NCBI GenBank assembly: GCA_021432605.1
Contig: MU271143.1
Span: forward strand, 2,551,277-2,615,276
Reading direction: 5' to 3'
Length of the DNA: 64,000 nt
From: Coniochaeta sp. PMI_546
Taxonomy: Eukaryota; Ascomycota; Sordariomycetes; Coniochaetales; Coniochaetaceae
The notes beneath the pieces are model-generated. The model did no database searches, was not told where the DNA came from, and saw nothing but the letters and a program-made list of their open reading frames with translations. A program made the translations under genes and the position numbers. Shown here in pieces: positions 46,501 to 57,664 of this stretch. The first letter of the stretch is position 1; every line of letters begins with the position of its first letter.

Positions 46501-47155
46501 TGCCGTCGTCGTAGGTACCCAACAGGCCGCGGCATCTCACATGGCGGTACGTGGGCACCTGCGCCAATGTTCTTTCAAGCTCTGTTCGAGACAGATCCAG
46601 CGCGTAGTAGTCGATCTTTTTCTCGGCATTCTCAAGAGCCTGGAGCAGCAAGTTCACCTTGCGGAGGTTCCTAGATTTATCGAACCGAGCTCAGTTTTGC
46701 GTCGGGCGGTCGGGGCTGCCATGATGTGCAAGACCTACCCGCTACCAAGCTCAATGACCATAGAGCCCGAGGGCACATATTTAGCGATCTCAGCCGAGTG
46801 AGATTTGAGTAAGGCAATCTCATCATTGGTCAAATAGTACTCCTCTAGATACGTGATCTGTCCCCGTGTTAGCGTCATCTAGGTGTGGGAGGCACTCATT
46901 GGCAGAACTTACATCTTCAAACAGCTGAAGACCCCGCTCATTGTAGAGGAGCAGCGTGGGGAGTGTCCTAGGGCCTGTTTTGGGGTGAAATTGTGATAGG
47001 ATGTCTTCCTTTAGGTTGACTTCGACAGCCTTGTGGCGGATGTCAATGATGTCGACACTAGCCTCAGCAGCCTTACGGACGTCATTCTCTCCACGCCGTT
47101 TGCCAAGAGACAACGGCCCGTTCGGCCGTATAGGAGATATGTCTGCGGCTGGCAT
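43517..47155 (-). CDS. egt-1: Ergothioneine synthase, fused EgtD-like methyltransferase and EgtB-like sulfoxide synthase (Egt1)
   Basis: Eleven exons (minus): 47155-46913, 46857-46739, 46670-46432, 46373-46259, 46194-46181, 46119-46098, 46032-45746, 45372-44676, 44626-44093, 44035-43673, 43586-43517; 900 residues, every join in phase. The first third is the histidine-trimethylating SAM domain (LFEDITYLEEYYLTNDEIAL, MVIELGSGNLRKVNLLLQ). The second is a DinB-like iron domain with the HX3HXE motif in GFEHEIMHLETL. The last is the formylglycine-enzyme-like domain (EMGGVWEWTSSVL, NIVLGGSWATHPRI, FVNWYQRNYPYAWCGAR). It makes hercynine from His and then its cysteine sulfoxide. A spacer rich in Asn/Gly/Thr (about residues 650-680) is non-conserved. 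Exons 5 (14 nt) and 6 (22 nt) are very small; intron 7 is 373 nt. Confidence 0.96.
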
Positions 47156-49082
47156 TGCGTCCGTTAACGTGGAGAAGCCAAAGTCAGTCTGGGGCCGAAG
47201 GAGACACGTCTAGGATGTCTCAGGCACGGTCTGAAAGTTATTCAGATGAACTTGGCTGGCCTTTATTATAAATAGTGGACAAATAGAGCAGAGCGGAGGA
47301 CCGGCTTCGAATGGGGAACGACAAAGTTCGTCTAAAGCCAGGCACAAGTACTAATCGTAAAGGTAGGGAGACGTTTAAGTTTGTCATCGCATGTCCAAGT
47401 ACACTTGTACTTGGTCATGTAGCAGTGGGCAGCTGAGTGAGGTGTGTAGCAGAACCAACGTCTGCCCAGACCCTTAGTTACGCTGACTAGCTTTTACCAG
47501 CAAAGACACTTACCGGCAGACGGCAGACAGGAGCCGATCGCTAGACTTGCTTCCCAAGAGGGGAATTTTACCAGAATGAAGCCACAGGGCAGCCGATGCT
47601 TTGTGGATCTGGCATGCTGGTGGAGTGTAGGCACAGGAATCAAGCTGGCTGGATAAGTGATGGCGCCAAATGGATCCGCCGTGCGGCTTCTCCGCCATCG
47701 AATGATGCATTTCATCTAGGAGCGAGGCAGTAAAGCCTGGGGGCAATATGTCAGCACGCCCTGTGGAAGTGTGAGGAAACAGATGTCAGCTTCGGAGACA
47801 AAGAAACCTTCTGTCATAGCATGCACCGTAAGTTGCTTCATCTGACGAGAAAGTGGGAGGTCGCTGTGGTCGAGGACAAATCAGGGACTCGAGCCTAGCC
47901 GAAATCCCACGCCTCTGCCCACCGGGACAGTGCTAGCGTCCGCCCTTCTGCAGCTTGGCTGTTCCTGAGGGAGGCGAAAATACTGTCCCTGGTACATCAT
48001 GACAGTCACCGGTGCTGAGAGTTATTGGGGGTCCTATCCTCGTTTACAACGTTAAGGTCAGCTTATGAGTGGTCACCATGGAAGCTCAGGTCGGATGGAA
48101 TGGTGGTGAGTTGAGGAGTAAAGAGGAGAACGGCAGCTATGATCTCCAAGTTTACTGGCCTGTGCGCACGCTAACAATTCGGCGGGTCCTGTGGAGAGTT
48201 CCCTCCTCCCCGCCCCATCGCGGATGACGCAGGCGTCATCGATTCCAAATCTGCAAGGGCACTGGGTAAGGGTCATCTAAGACTTACCGTGGTAATAGAG
48301 ATGAACAAACTATCTTAGACATAAGAGGAAACCTCACTGTTTTCCCATGTGGTATCCTCCGAGGAGATGCGGTAGACAGTCAATAGTAGTTGTGAGCGAA
48401 GAAGCATCATGCAGTTGCACGAAATGGATAATTTCGAAATGCATCAATACCTCACACCTGGGGCAGCGATTGGACGCGAACGAATCTCAAGTCTACCCGC
48501 AGGCACGCGTTCATGTGACCAGAGATCCCGGCAATGTGAACCTCCGCACCTTCCGCAGCGTCGCTTTCATGTACCCCGCCATGACTGCCTCTACACTATA
48601 CACTACATATCACACATATCATCGGTAAAGGACGTACACGTGTAATGATAGAGTTGGGTCTGTGGTCATGATTGAGTTCCATCAACCTTAAGGTCCGTCT
48701 CATCGTGGAGTGATCTGCAGTAAGAAGACCAAAACAATCACATGTGATCACACGTGAAAGCTGATATTCCTCTACTCGATTCGCGAATACGCAGAAAGCA
48801 GGAGAGTTAAGCTTATATGAACTTCCTGGTTGGCTCTATTCTGAAATTCCACGTACCTCTAATGACTACCGAATCAATAATTTAAGTTTTCCTCATCTGC
48901 AGCCTCTCACTTCAGCTCTTTATCGCAAGAAAGTGGTCAAGTTACCATCGGTACCAGGGGATGTTTGGTCGAGTCTTCAGCGACTCAAAATTTGTATTCT
49001 CCAGTGTCCAAAACCTCAAACTCCCTGCGCGCATGCCGGTCATGTTTCATTTCCTCGTACGCCATTGCCCATAATAGGTTTC
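47156..49082. other. Intergenic region
   Basis: About 1.9 kb between the ergothioneine gene start and the nitrate reductase 3' end. Only short frames are present and none is recognisable. It should include the egt-1 promoter. Confidence 0.5.
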
Positions 49083-51821
49083 TCAGAAGAATAGCAAATC
49101 CTCGTCCTTCCAACCCATCCCAGTGAAGATCTCATGCACGCTCTTCTCCATCGTCTCCGGTCCGCAGATGAGCACCAGCGCCTGACCATCCTCTGGCGGC
49201 GGCCCAACCTTACCCTCAAACAACCCCCTATCCATCCTTCCCTTCAACCCCTTCCACTCCGGGCCCGGTCGCGTAAGGGTGTAGATGAGCTCGCACTTTT
49301 CTTTATTCTTCGCAGCCAGACCATCCAGTTCCTCCCGACACAGGATATCCTCCTCGACGCGATTGCCATCTAGCACCAAACACCTCGTCTCGTCCTCCTC
49401 ATCCTTCATGACCGCCCTCAACACCTGGAATATAGGCGTGATACCCGATCCCGCACAAACCATGACAAACTTCTTCACCCTCCTCTCCTTTCCCCCGATC
49501 GAACACCGGCCCCTACCAAGGTACTCAAACTTGCCCACCGGCCCCTTGAATTCCACAAAGTGTCCGACCGGGATCGAGTCCAGCGCCTGCGTCATCTTCC
49601 CGCCTTTCCGGTCCGGTGTGTCGTAGTAGATCTTGACAAGCACATGCAACTTCCCCTGCTCCGTGCCTTCGGAGATGGGCGTGTAGGCGCGGATGACGGC
49701 CTCGCGCGACACGGGGTCCCGGAGGCGGAGCATGAGGTGCTGGCCCACGGGGAGGCCGATGAGCTGCGCCTCGTGGTCGAGTCGGAAGGAGAAGATCTTG
49801 GTGTCGGCCGAGATCTTCTTCTTTTCTGTAAGGACGGCCTTCGACCAGACCTTGGACTGCAGGAAGATGGGCCGCGGCTCGGTGCTTTCTTCGGCAGGTT
49901 CCACTTCCGCTAGGAGTTGCTGCGAGGCGGAGTCGAGGGAGCCGACATGATAGTCTGGCATCATTGCTTTGGCAGTTTCGCTGTCTGTGAGGGGTTAGAG
50001 CACGGCCTGCTGCGGAAGATCAAAATGATACTCACGAATGGTCATGAATTCTTCCGTGACATCTTGCCCAGCAGCTCCAATGATAGACGCCGCTCCTCCC
50101 GGATGACCTTCTAGGAACTTGGTCCCGTCATATACCTGCCCGTTCACAACAAACCACGGCTGGTCCTGTCCGTCGTGCTTCCGAAGCTCATCGATGGTTA
50201 CCTCGCGTTTGACGTCCTTGTTTATCATGCAGATCTCCTTCTCCGCCTCTTGTTCCACGGCAGTCTCCTCTTCGCCAGAGACCCTTTCCCCCCAAAAACC
50301 ATTGGTGAGGTTGCCGCCAGCTTTCTTGACTCGCTCCATCCATCCGCCCGGCATCAGCGCAGGTTGAGTCGGGTGCTCGAACCGCAAATGGTCGCCTTCC
50401 TTGTGGATGACGACGCGGAACCACGGGTTGTTCATCATACCCAACACGCTCCAGTACATATCCCTTGGCTGCACCATCATCGAATCATCCATCGCTCTTA
50501 TCATTACGTCGTCTGCCTCTCTCAGCTGCGAGATCGGAATGTCCAAGTCCCAGAAACACCAGCAGAAGCAAGCTTCTCTCCACGACATATCGAGGCGGCC
50601 GCCATAGAGTGTCTCGTTCTCAGACGCTAGGCGGTATCGGTCCTCCGGGTAGTCGAGATTGGCGAGTATCCAGGTCTTTCCCCTGTCCAGAGTGACTTCC
50701 AGGCGCGTTATCCTCTTTCCAGCACCGGCATAGGCATACCCGCGGAACTTGTAGGTTTCGAGACCCGCTGTCAGGGACACTTCCTCGTTGTGTGCTGGGT
50801 AGCACGTTGCGCTGTTAGTGTTGAGGTCGTAGATGGCGTACCGGTCGTCCTTCCATGTGTCCGGGAGGTCGACGCTCGCTTCGGGGCTGATCATGGTCGG
50901 CAGCACCCTGTTATCGTAAATATGGTACCAGTTATCGCTGGGCTGCGATGTGACCACTATCCTCTTCAGCCACTTAACGCTCCTCCCTCCGATCTGGCCC
51001 GGAATGACGATCCTTAGCGGCTTGCCATGATCCGGATGCAGAGTCTCGCCGTTCATCTTGTGCGCTACCATGATACCACGGTTAGGATCCAGGGCCCAGT
51101 TCAGCTTCACCGAGGTACCGTAATAACCATTTGGCAGCTTGTCAGCTCCCTCAAAGCACACGTACCGAGCTCCGCGTTTCGGTACAGCGCGCATGAGGAG
51201 GTCTCCGAGGGCGACACCTGTCCACAAGGCAGTCGAGAGACCAGCTGCGCCCCACGAGAAGCCTTTCGTTTTCCTGACGACGTTTTGTTCCTTCCTTCTG
51301 TTTCCTGCACAGACGAGCGTTATCGGGTAGGTGACCTGCTCGTAGTCCCGGATGAGGTCACGTAGCGTCATTGTGACAGGCGTCTCGACCATCCCTTCCA
51401 CCGTAAACTCCCAGTCAAGTATTCCCTCATCTTCGACACGTGGCACGGGCCCATGATTCCTCACATAATGGAGGTCTTTCGAGGTGATGAACCCTTCATC
51501 AAATAGATCACTCAAGGGCGCCTCTACATTGAAGGGATGGATGCCGGTCAGCCTGATGAGTCGAGGATCGCGCTCTACATGGTTATCAGGCGTCTTCAGG
51601 TCTTCAGGCAAGACCTTGTTTTGTCTTGACCTGGGTGGGAGTGTGTATGGACGTGGCCCTTCTGGGCCTGGCTCGTCTACTCGACATACTGGGCCAGAGA
51701 AGTCGGACTCCGACTCAGCCCCTGAGTTCGGTTCTCTGACAGTCGAGGCAGGACTGGGCGGGAGTTGAAAGGTTGTTTTCGGCTCGGCATTCCGCATAGG
51801 AGAAGGTGATTGGACTTCCAT
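49083..51821 (-). CDS. nit-3: Assimilatory nitrate reductase
   Basis: Exons (minus): 51821-50036 and 49984-49083; 895 residues. Domain order is complete: Mo-molybdopterin domain (GILDWEFTVEGMVETPVTMT, Cys ligand in LVCAGNRRKEQN, IPGQIGGRSVKWLKRI), dimerisation domain (FRGYAYAGAGKRITRLEVTL), cytochrome b5 with heme motif FLEGHPGGAAS, FAD domain (RAYTPISEG, GKMTQAL) and NAD(P)H domain (VCAGSGITPIFQVLR, LICGPETM). It reduces nitrate to nitrite in the cytosol. The single intron (51 nt) lies just after the b5 domain. I chose the ATG that starts MEVQSPSPMRN; the frame above it has no earlier ATG. An overlapping out-of-frame ATG lies 5 nt upstream. The upstream region has nitrogen-control motifs. 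Confidence 0.97.
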
Positions 51822-53743
51822 GGCATATGAGTGCAATTGTTTGCCTGATTCCAAGACGACAAAAGGAGAAGACTAGAGACAGGAGAGCCTAGCTTCCCGA
51901 GAGGCAGATTTCACTGATAGGAGATCTTTGAGATCAGGGAGCGGAAGACTTGTATGGGGTCGAGAGAGCATGCGAGTCTAGGAAACATGAATGAATAGAG
52001 GAGGAAACGAGATAGGGTGTGATAAGAGAAGAGAGGTATTTACGAAGCCATGGAGAGATGTGAAGCAACTAGAGATCAGCAGTCCACCACGTTGTGCTTC
52101 TCCGGCCCGTGGCGTTGTGTACGACGAGTGGAGAGTGCATCGGGCCAATATCGTTGGGCTCGATGCAAGATCATCTCCAGTGGTTCTTTCTGCGGTTTAC
52201 ACGTACACAGTGGCTACGGGCTCGCACCAAGCCGCTGGAGATAGAGGCGATCATGGCGTCTGCAGTCTGGAAAGTCAGGTCTCCGGAGAGGCAGACGGTT
52301 CCGCGGATATGCCACCTTCGTCATACACTTAGTATCCTAGAGTCCTTCTGCTGCAATGTCCTTATCAGTGGTGACGAGGTTTTATTGAGCGATGCTATCT
52401 CGTGGGAAGATCTGATTTGGCGTTATTGGCCCGGGTTCGCTGATAAGACAACCCCACGGGATGATGGACGGAGATGCGCAAACGATCTAGCCGAGAATAG
52501 CTAGAACGGCTAAGCCGCATGTGGACGGATCTGGACCCTTTGGTATTTAAGGTGAGAATCCACCTCAACCAGCCGGCACTTTCACCTTCAATCTGCATTT
52601 GGGGACGGCATAATGTGTGAAGAACCTAAATCTGGTAGGCATACGACGTCATACCTACTACACTAGTAGCAGCGAGGAAAGTGTCGTCAGTGTCTAGTTT
52701 ATAAGACAGTCAGATATGTCTGCAACACAGAGTGCCCGCCATTCGGCGAATCTGCTTCCAGCCAGGTACATATCGAACGTTCATCTTGAGTCGTGAAGCC
52801 CTTAGCAGGCTGAGATCCGTTGCCATAAGGGTGATACCTTCTTAATTCTTGGTGTCAAAGTCCTCCAACAATGGAAGGTAACTTCGGCTTCGTATGTTCA
52901 CTGGGTTGTGCATCAAGAAGGAACAAAGCTCCTCGGTTTCGTCATCTGGAGGCTGGATGAGCGCATTGGTGTGCTCTGTTGCATGTATCAACTAAAGCGG
53001 GAAAAAAGATAAGAAGAAGAAAAAGGCTGAACTCTCCATGGTCGTACGGGATGCTGATTAGAATGTGGGATATCGAGGAGTTTTGTAACGGTTGTACTTG
53101 TGTTAAGATTCGGTTCCTCCCCAATGCCAGATCCGAGAACTTTAAGGTACAACAGGCAGTGGAAAGGACCGTACATAAGGTAGTAAGGTACCCATTAAGG
53201 TAATAAACTCCGCCAAAAGGGTCGAGGTTGTTCAAAGTTGCCCAAGGCCCTAAAAGAGCGGGAAGGCGCGCTAAAAGAGCCAATAGCGGCGGGGTTTGAA
53301 GACCAGTGATGCACGTCAATTCCTCAAAGCTCCTTCACATTCACGACACCACTGGTTTGTCTTTTGGTTCCGGAAGGAGCCTTTCGTACCAACCTTAGTT
53401 TTGAACTTCACGCTTTTCGCAAAGTCTCGCCTCCTTCCTCAGGGTTTCCGGGAAAGGATTCGTTCTAAACAGGCCGACGACTACCTCAGCGACGCACTTT
53501 CCACCCTTAGCATTCCCCGAGCCACCGGCAACACAGAATCCTCTCGGTCCTCTCTCTCCTTCAGCGACGAGAGGCCGCTCCACCTGTATCACGTCACCGA
53601 TGCAGACCCTAGCTGATGGTGATTGCCGATTTCGATTTCTGGGACCATCCATCCCTTAGCCTTCCACCCGTGCGAATGTAGCGCCGAGAGAGAAGAACAA
53701 CTTACCGATACTACAATCAAATCCGCACTGCGGTCCATCCATC
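51822..53743. promoter_or_regulatory. Divergent region between nitrate reductase and UPF2
   Basis: About 1.9 kb. The half next to nitrate reductase carries GATA cores at 51916-51919, 52011-52014, 52021-52024, 52240-52243, 52306-52309 and 52442-52445, and reverse cores at 52333-52336, 52363-52366 and 52396-52399. These are potential NIT2/AreA sites. The half next to UPF2 has TAAGGTA motifs at 53176-53203 and a moderately coding-like frame (53296-53616) that I could not assign and that may be 5' UTR. Confidence 0.6.
52281..52307. promoter_or_regulatory. NIT4/NirA-type palindromes upstream of nitrate reductase
   Basis: TCCGCGGA at 52300-52307 equals the octamer I recall as the Neurospora NIT4 binding site; the GATA at 52306-52309 overlaps its end. 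CTCCGGAG, another CGG-type palindrome, lies 12 nt before it at 52281-52288. They sit about 480 nt upstream of the nitrate reductase ATG. Binding is inferred from consensus and position only. Confidence 0.65.
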
Positions 53744-56700
53744 ATGGACCGCGCGAAGCGACGTTGGTGCCACCACCCCCGCCAAAGAAACGGTTTCTCC
53801 TCTCTAACATGTTGCACGTAGGCGAGTTGCGAGCGTTGAATGAGCGCGCATGGGATGGCGAAACAGGTAACACACAGAGTGCTGTACTTCCTGGCCGCCG
53901 CCCAATTACTGACATGATCTAATCACAGACTTGTTTCCTGTCGCTAAGTCCCTCGACTCGACCCTCAAGAAAAATACTGGTTTCATCAAGCGATTGCGAA
54001 CCGGCATCACACCAGCTTCCCTGCCAACCTTCCTACAGGAAATCCGCACCGTCAGCCTTCACAAATACCTGTCCGAGATCATCTCCGCCTGCTATGAGGG
54101 TCTCTGCAAACTCAAATCACCTGGCGAGATTGAGGCTGGAGTTGAGATCGTCAGCGCCTTACACCAAAGGTTCGGACCTGCTGAGTTTACCGAGCATCTA
54201 GGATGGCTCCTAGGCAAGGGTATGGCCACTCCAGACAAGAGCTATCTCAAGTCACTCCCTGCCGAGGCCCGTGAGAAGGAGGAGAAAGACCGTCTGGTTC
54301 GCCAGCGTGTGCTCCTGAGGGTTGTCACTGAGCTCTGGTTGGTTGGACTACTCCGCACACTCGACGACGTCAGCCGTCCCGATGATGCTACCAAGGGCGT
54401 GGCTGGGAAAGCCCCGGAGCTCAAGCCCAAGAGCTCGGCAAAGGGCGGTGGCGCCGAGCCCTTTCCGCTTGAAGTTCTGAAGGATCTTCTTGGCCATGAC
54501 CGAGAGCACGCGAATCTCCCATTGCTGGTCATCTTCGTCAAGACATTCAGCTGGGATATTCTGGGCGTCAAGGCAACAGGGTCCGAGGGCCGCAAGACAG
54601 TTGGAGAGGACGGTGCGACCAAAGCCGCCGATGGACCTAACGACCAAGAGGGAGGAGGAAACTCGGCCGTTGATGATCCCCCTTTTACGTCACCCGAACT
54701 GCAAGAACGCTTTAGGAACATCTTGAAGCGGTACTTTGAAGACGTGAAGGGTCATCTAGTCCGCGACCAGAAGGCCATTTCCAACCAGTCCCGGAGGAAT
54801 GCCGAAGCATACGTCAAGTCTGGCGAGGTCTTTGAAGATCGCCAAGCAAACTTCGAGAAGCAGGTCAAAGCTCAGGAGCGTCTGGTTGCTAATGCTCAGG
54901 TCATTGCGGACGTCATAGGGGTTGAAATGCCGGATCTCAAGGATGGAGAAGACCCTTCAGCTGCTGCAAATGGCTCAATCGGCCTTGTGAAGGCCGGTGA
55001 ATACCTGCGAGGCCAAGGTGATGCGGCCGGTATGTGGGAAGATGACGAAGAGCGCCGCTTCTACGAAAATCTAGTCGATCTCAAAGGCAAGGTACCGGCA
55101 ATATTGCTCGAGGAGGTCAAGAAGAAGAAACCGGAAGCCGATGAGCAGGTTGGGAAGAAAATTGACCCTGCTGAAGCCGCTGAGCAGGCGAAGCAAACGG
55201 ACGCCGCCGCGGATGAACAGTCGACGGCCATCGCCAACAAGACTATCGGCGCACAGGTGGATGCATTGCTCCTTCGATTGCCGGATCTCACCACCAAAGA
55301 CATCATCGATCAGACCGCCATTGATTTCTGCTTTCTCAACTCTAAAGCCTCGCGGAATCGCCTTATCAAGGCCCTTACGGAGGTGCCTAAAGGTCGAAGC
55401 GATCTCCTTCCAGGCTGGTCCAGATTAGTGGCCACGCTTGGCAGGTATATGGCAGACATTCCCAAAGGACTGGTCGACTACCTTGACGCCGAGTTTCGCA
55501 GCTTGCAGAGACGCAAGGAGAAGGACTTTCTGGGCCAGGTCCGACTGAGCAATATCCGATACCTCGCCGAGCTGACCAAGTTCGGCGTTGTCCCTGAACA
55601 CGTTGTGTTCCACTGCCTGAAAGTGAGCCTGGATGACTTCTCGCGAATGAACATCGAGATTATCTGTAATCTGCTGGAGAATTGCGGCCGCTACTTGCTG
55701 CGTAACCCTGCGACCTCCCCTCGCATGGCATCGTTCCTGGAGACTCTGCAGCGCAAAAAGTCTGTTCAGCACATTGGCCAAGCCGAGCGTATGCTCATCG
55801 AGAACGCTGTCTATTACGTCGATCCCCCCGAGCGGCCGGCGATCCAACAGAAAGAGCGGACGCCGATGGAACTTTTTGTGCGCAAGCTGGTCTACGTGGA
55901 TCTGAACAAGCGCAACTACACCAAGATCCTGAAGCAGATCCGACGATTGCATTGGGAGGAGAAAGACGTAGGCCTAGTCTCGATGGACACCTCCACTAGA
56001 GTTCATGGCTAACATCGTAACCAGGTTGTGACGATCCTTCACAAGGTCTTCTCAAAGCCCGGCAAGGTCAAGTATGGGAATATACACCTCCTGGCAGTCC
56101 TCCTCAGTGCGCTCCAGCGGTATCACAGCGAGTTTGTTGTGAGGGTCATTGATACTGTCATTGAGTCGGTTCTCTTCGGCTTGGAACAGAATGATTTCCA
56201 GTTCAACCAGCGACGCATTGCCGAGGTCAAGTATATTGGAGAGCTCTACAACTACAGGATGCTCGAACATCCTGTAGTTTTTGACACGATGTATAGGATC
56301 ATGACAATGGGTCACGGTGGCCCACCTGCTCCTGGCCGCATCAATCCCTTTGATCTCCCCGATGACTATTTCCGAATTCGCTTGATTGCAACTATTCTCG
56401 AGACTTGCGGCGTGTACTTCAACAGGGGTGCTGCTGGGAAGAAGCTCGATTACTTTTTGTCCTTCTTTCAATACTACATCTACACGAAGGACCCTCTCCC
56501 CATGGACATTGAATTCATCGTCCAGGACATATTCGCCCTGACAAGACCTCAGTGGAAGCTGGCATCGAACTTCGAAGAAGCCTCGAAGGCATTCCAGCTC
56601 GCTGTTGCACAAGACCAAAAGACATCCGGTGCAGATAAGCTGGCGGAACCGGATGACGGGAGTATTGGGGAGTCATCCGATGACGAAAATGCCGAGGATA

Positions 56701-57664
56701 TGGTCCTTGGTGATCCGGATGATGAACCGGAGTCTGATTCAGAGACTGTAGAGGTAGAGGTATGCACCGATCAACCCAACCTCGTCTTGTTAACACAAAC
56801 CAACCGCGTCCGAATCGGTCAGGACCAAGAGCAGATCCACTCGTCCCAAGAGACCGACTCCGAAGACGAAGCCATTGTTGTCACCCGAGAGAAAGAAGAG
56901 ATTGATCCCGAGGACGAAGCTGATTTCGAGCGTGAGTATGCGAAGATGATGGCTGAGAGTCTAGAGTCGAGAAAATTCGAGCGAAAACAGCAGTTCGACC
57001 TCCCGTTACCCGTCCGAACGAAGATCCGGGAGCCCTCGGGGGCAAACGACGTCGAAGGCAACGGCAATGGGAATGGCGAGGCCAACGGAGACACCGTAGC
57101 AGCTCCAACCATGGCCTTCGCGCTACTCACAAAGAAGGGAAACCGCCAGCAGGTGCGTCTGGAGAGCCTTGATTTTACTTCTGCACTGATCTCTAACCAA
57201 GCAAATAGACTCGGACCGTAGAGTTACCTTCTGACTCTAACTTCGCAGTCGCTATGAAGCATCAACAGCAGGCTGAAAAGGAGGAGCAGCAACGCATCAA
57301 GAACCTTGTGCTCAACTACGATCTTCGTGAGAGCGAAGATCAAGATGGTGAACCTAGCTTTATGACCCCCCGCCCTAGCTCTAATGTTCACACTCTGTCA
57401 CCTTCAGGCTCGGATCGACCATCTTCGTACCACCACAACCGGTTCGACGGCAAGCCGGGCAAAGGCGCCGGGCAGCGAGCCCGCAAACTACAACTCAGTG
57501 ATGTTGCAGATTGGTATGACAACCCCTCCAAAGCAACGATTGAGCATCGCAACTACAACAAGCGTACCCGTTGGAGCAAGAACTCCTCTGGACGCAGTAG
57601 CGGCCCCAGTGTTGAAGGCCAGGGCTTCACAATCGCGAAGCAGAGGCACGGGACAAAAGCATGA
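53744..57664 (+). CDS. NMD2: Nonsense-mediated decay factor Upf2/Nmd2
   Basis: Exons 53744-53762, 53822-53866, 53929-55967, 56025-56759, 56823-57152, 57209-57664; 1207 residues. The joined start reads MDRAKRRELRALNERAWDG, then LFPVAKSLDSTLKKNTGFIK. Three MIF4G domains follow: about residues 35-320, 430-640 (LLLRLPDLTTKDIIDQTAID) and 670-860 (KVFSKPGKVKYGNIHLLAVL, MLEHPVVFDTMYRIMTMGHG). An acidic linker (SSDDENAEDMVLGDPDDEPE) and the C-terminal Upf1-binding region (NFAVAMKHQQQAEKEEQQRI) complete it. Upf2 bridges Upf3 and Upf1 on mRNAs with premature stops. The first exon codes six residues plus one base. The intron at 56760-56822 is 63 nt and free of in-frame stops. Confidence 0.95.
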
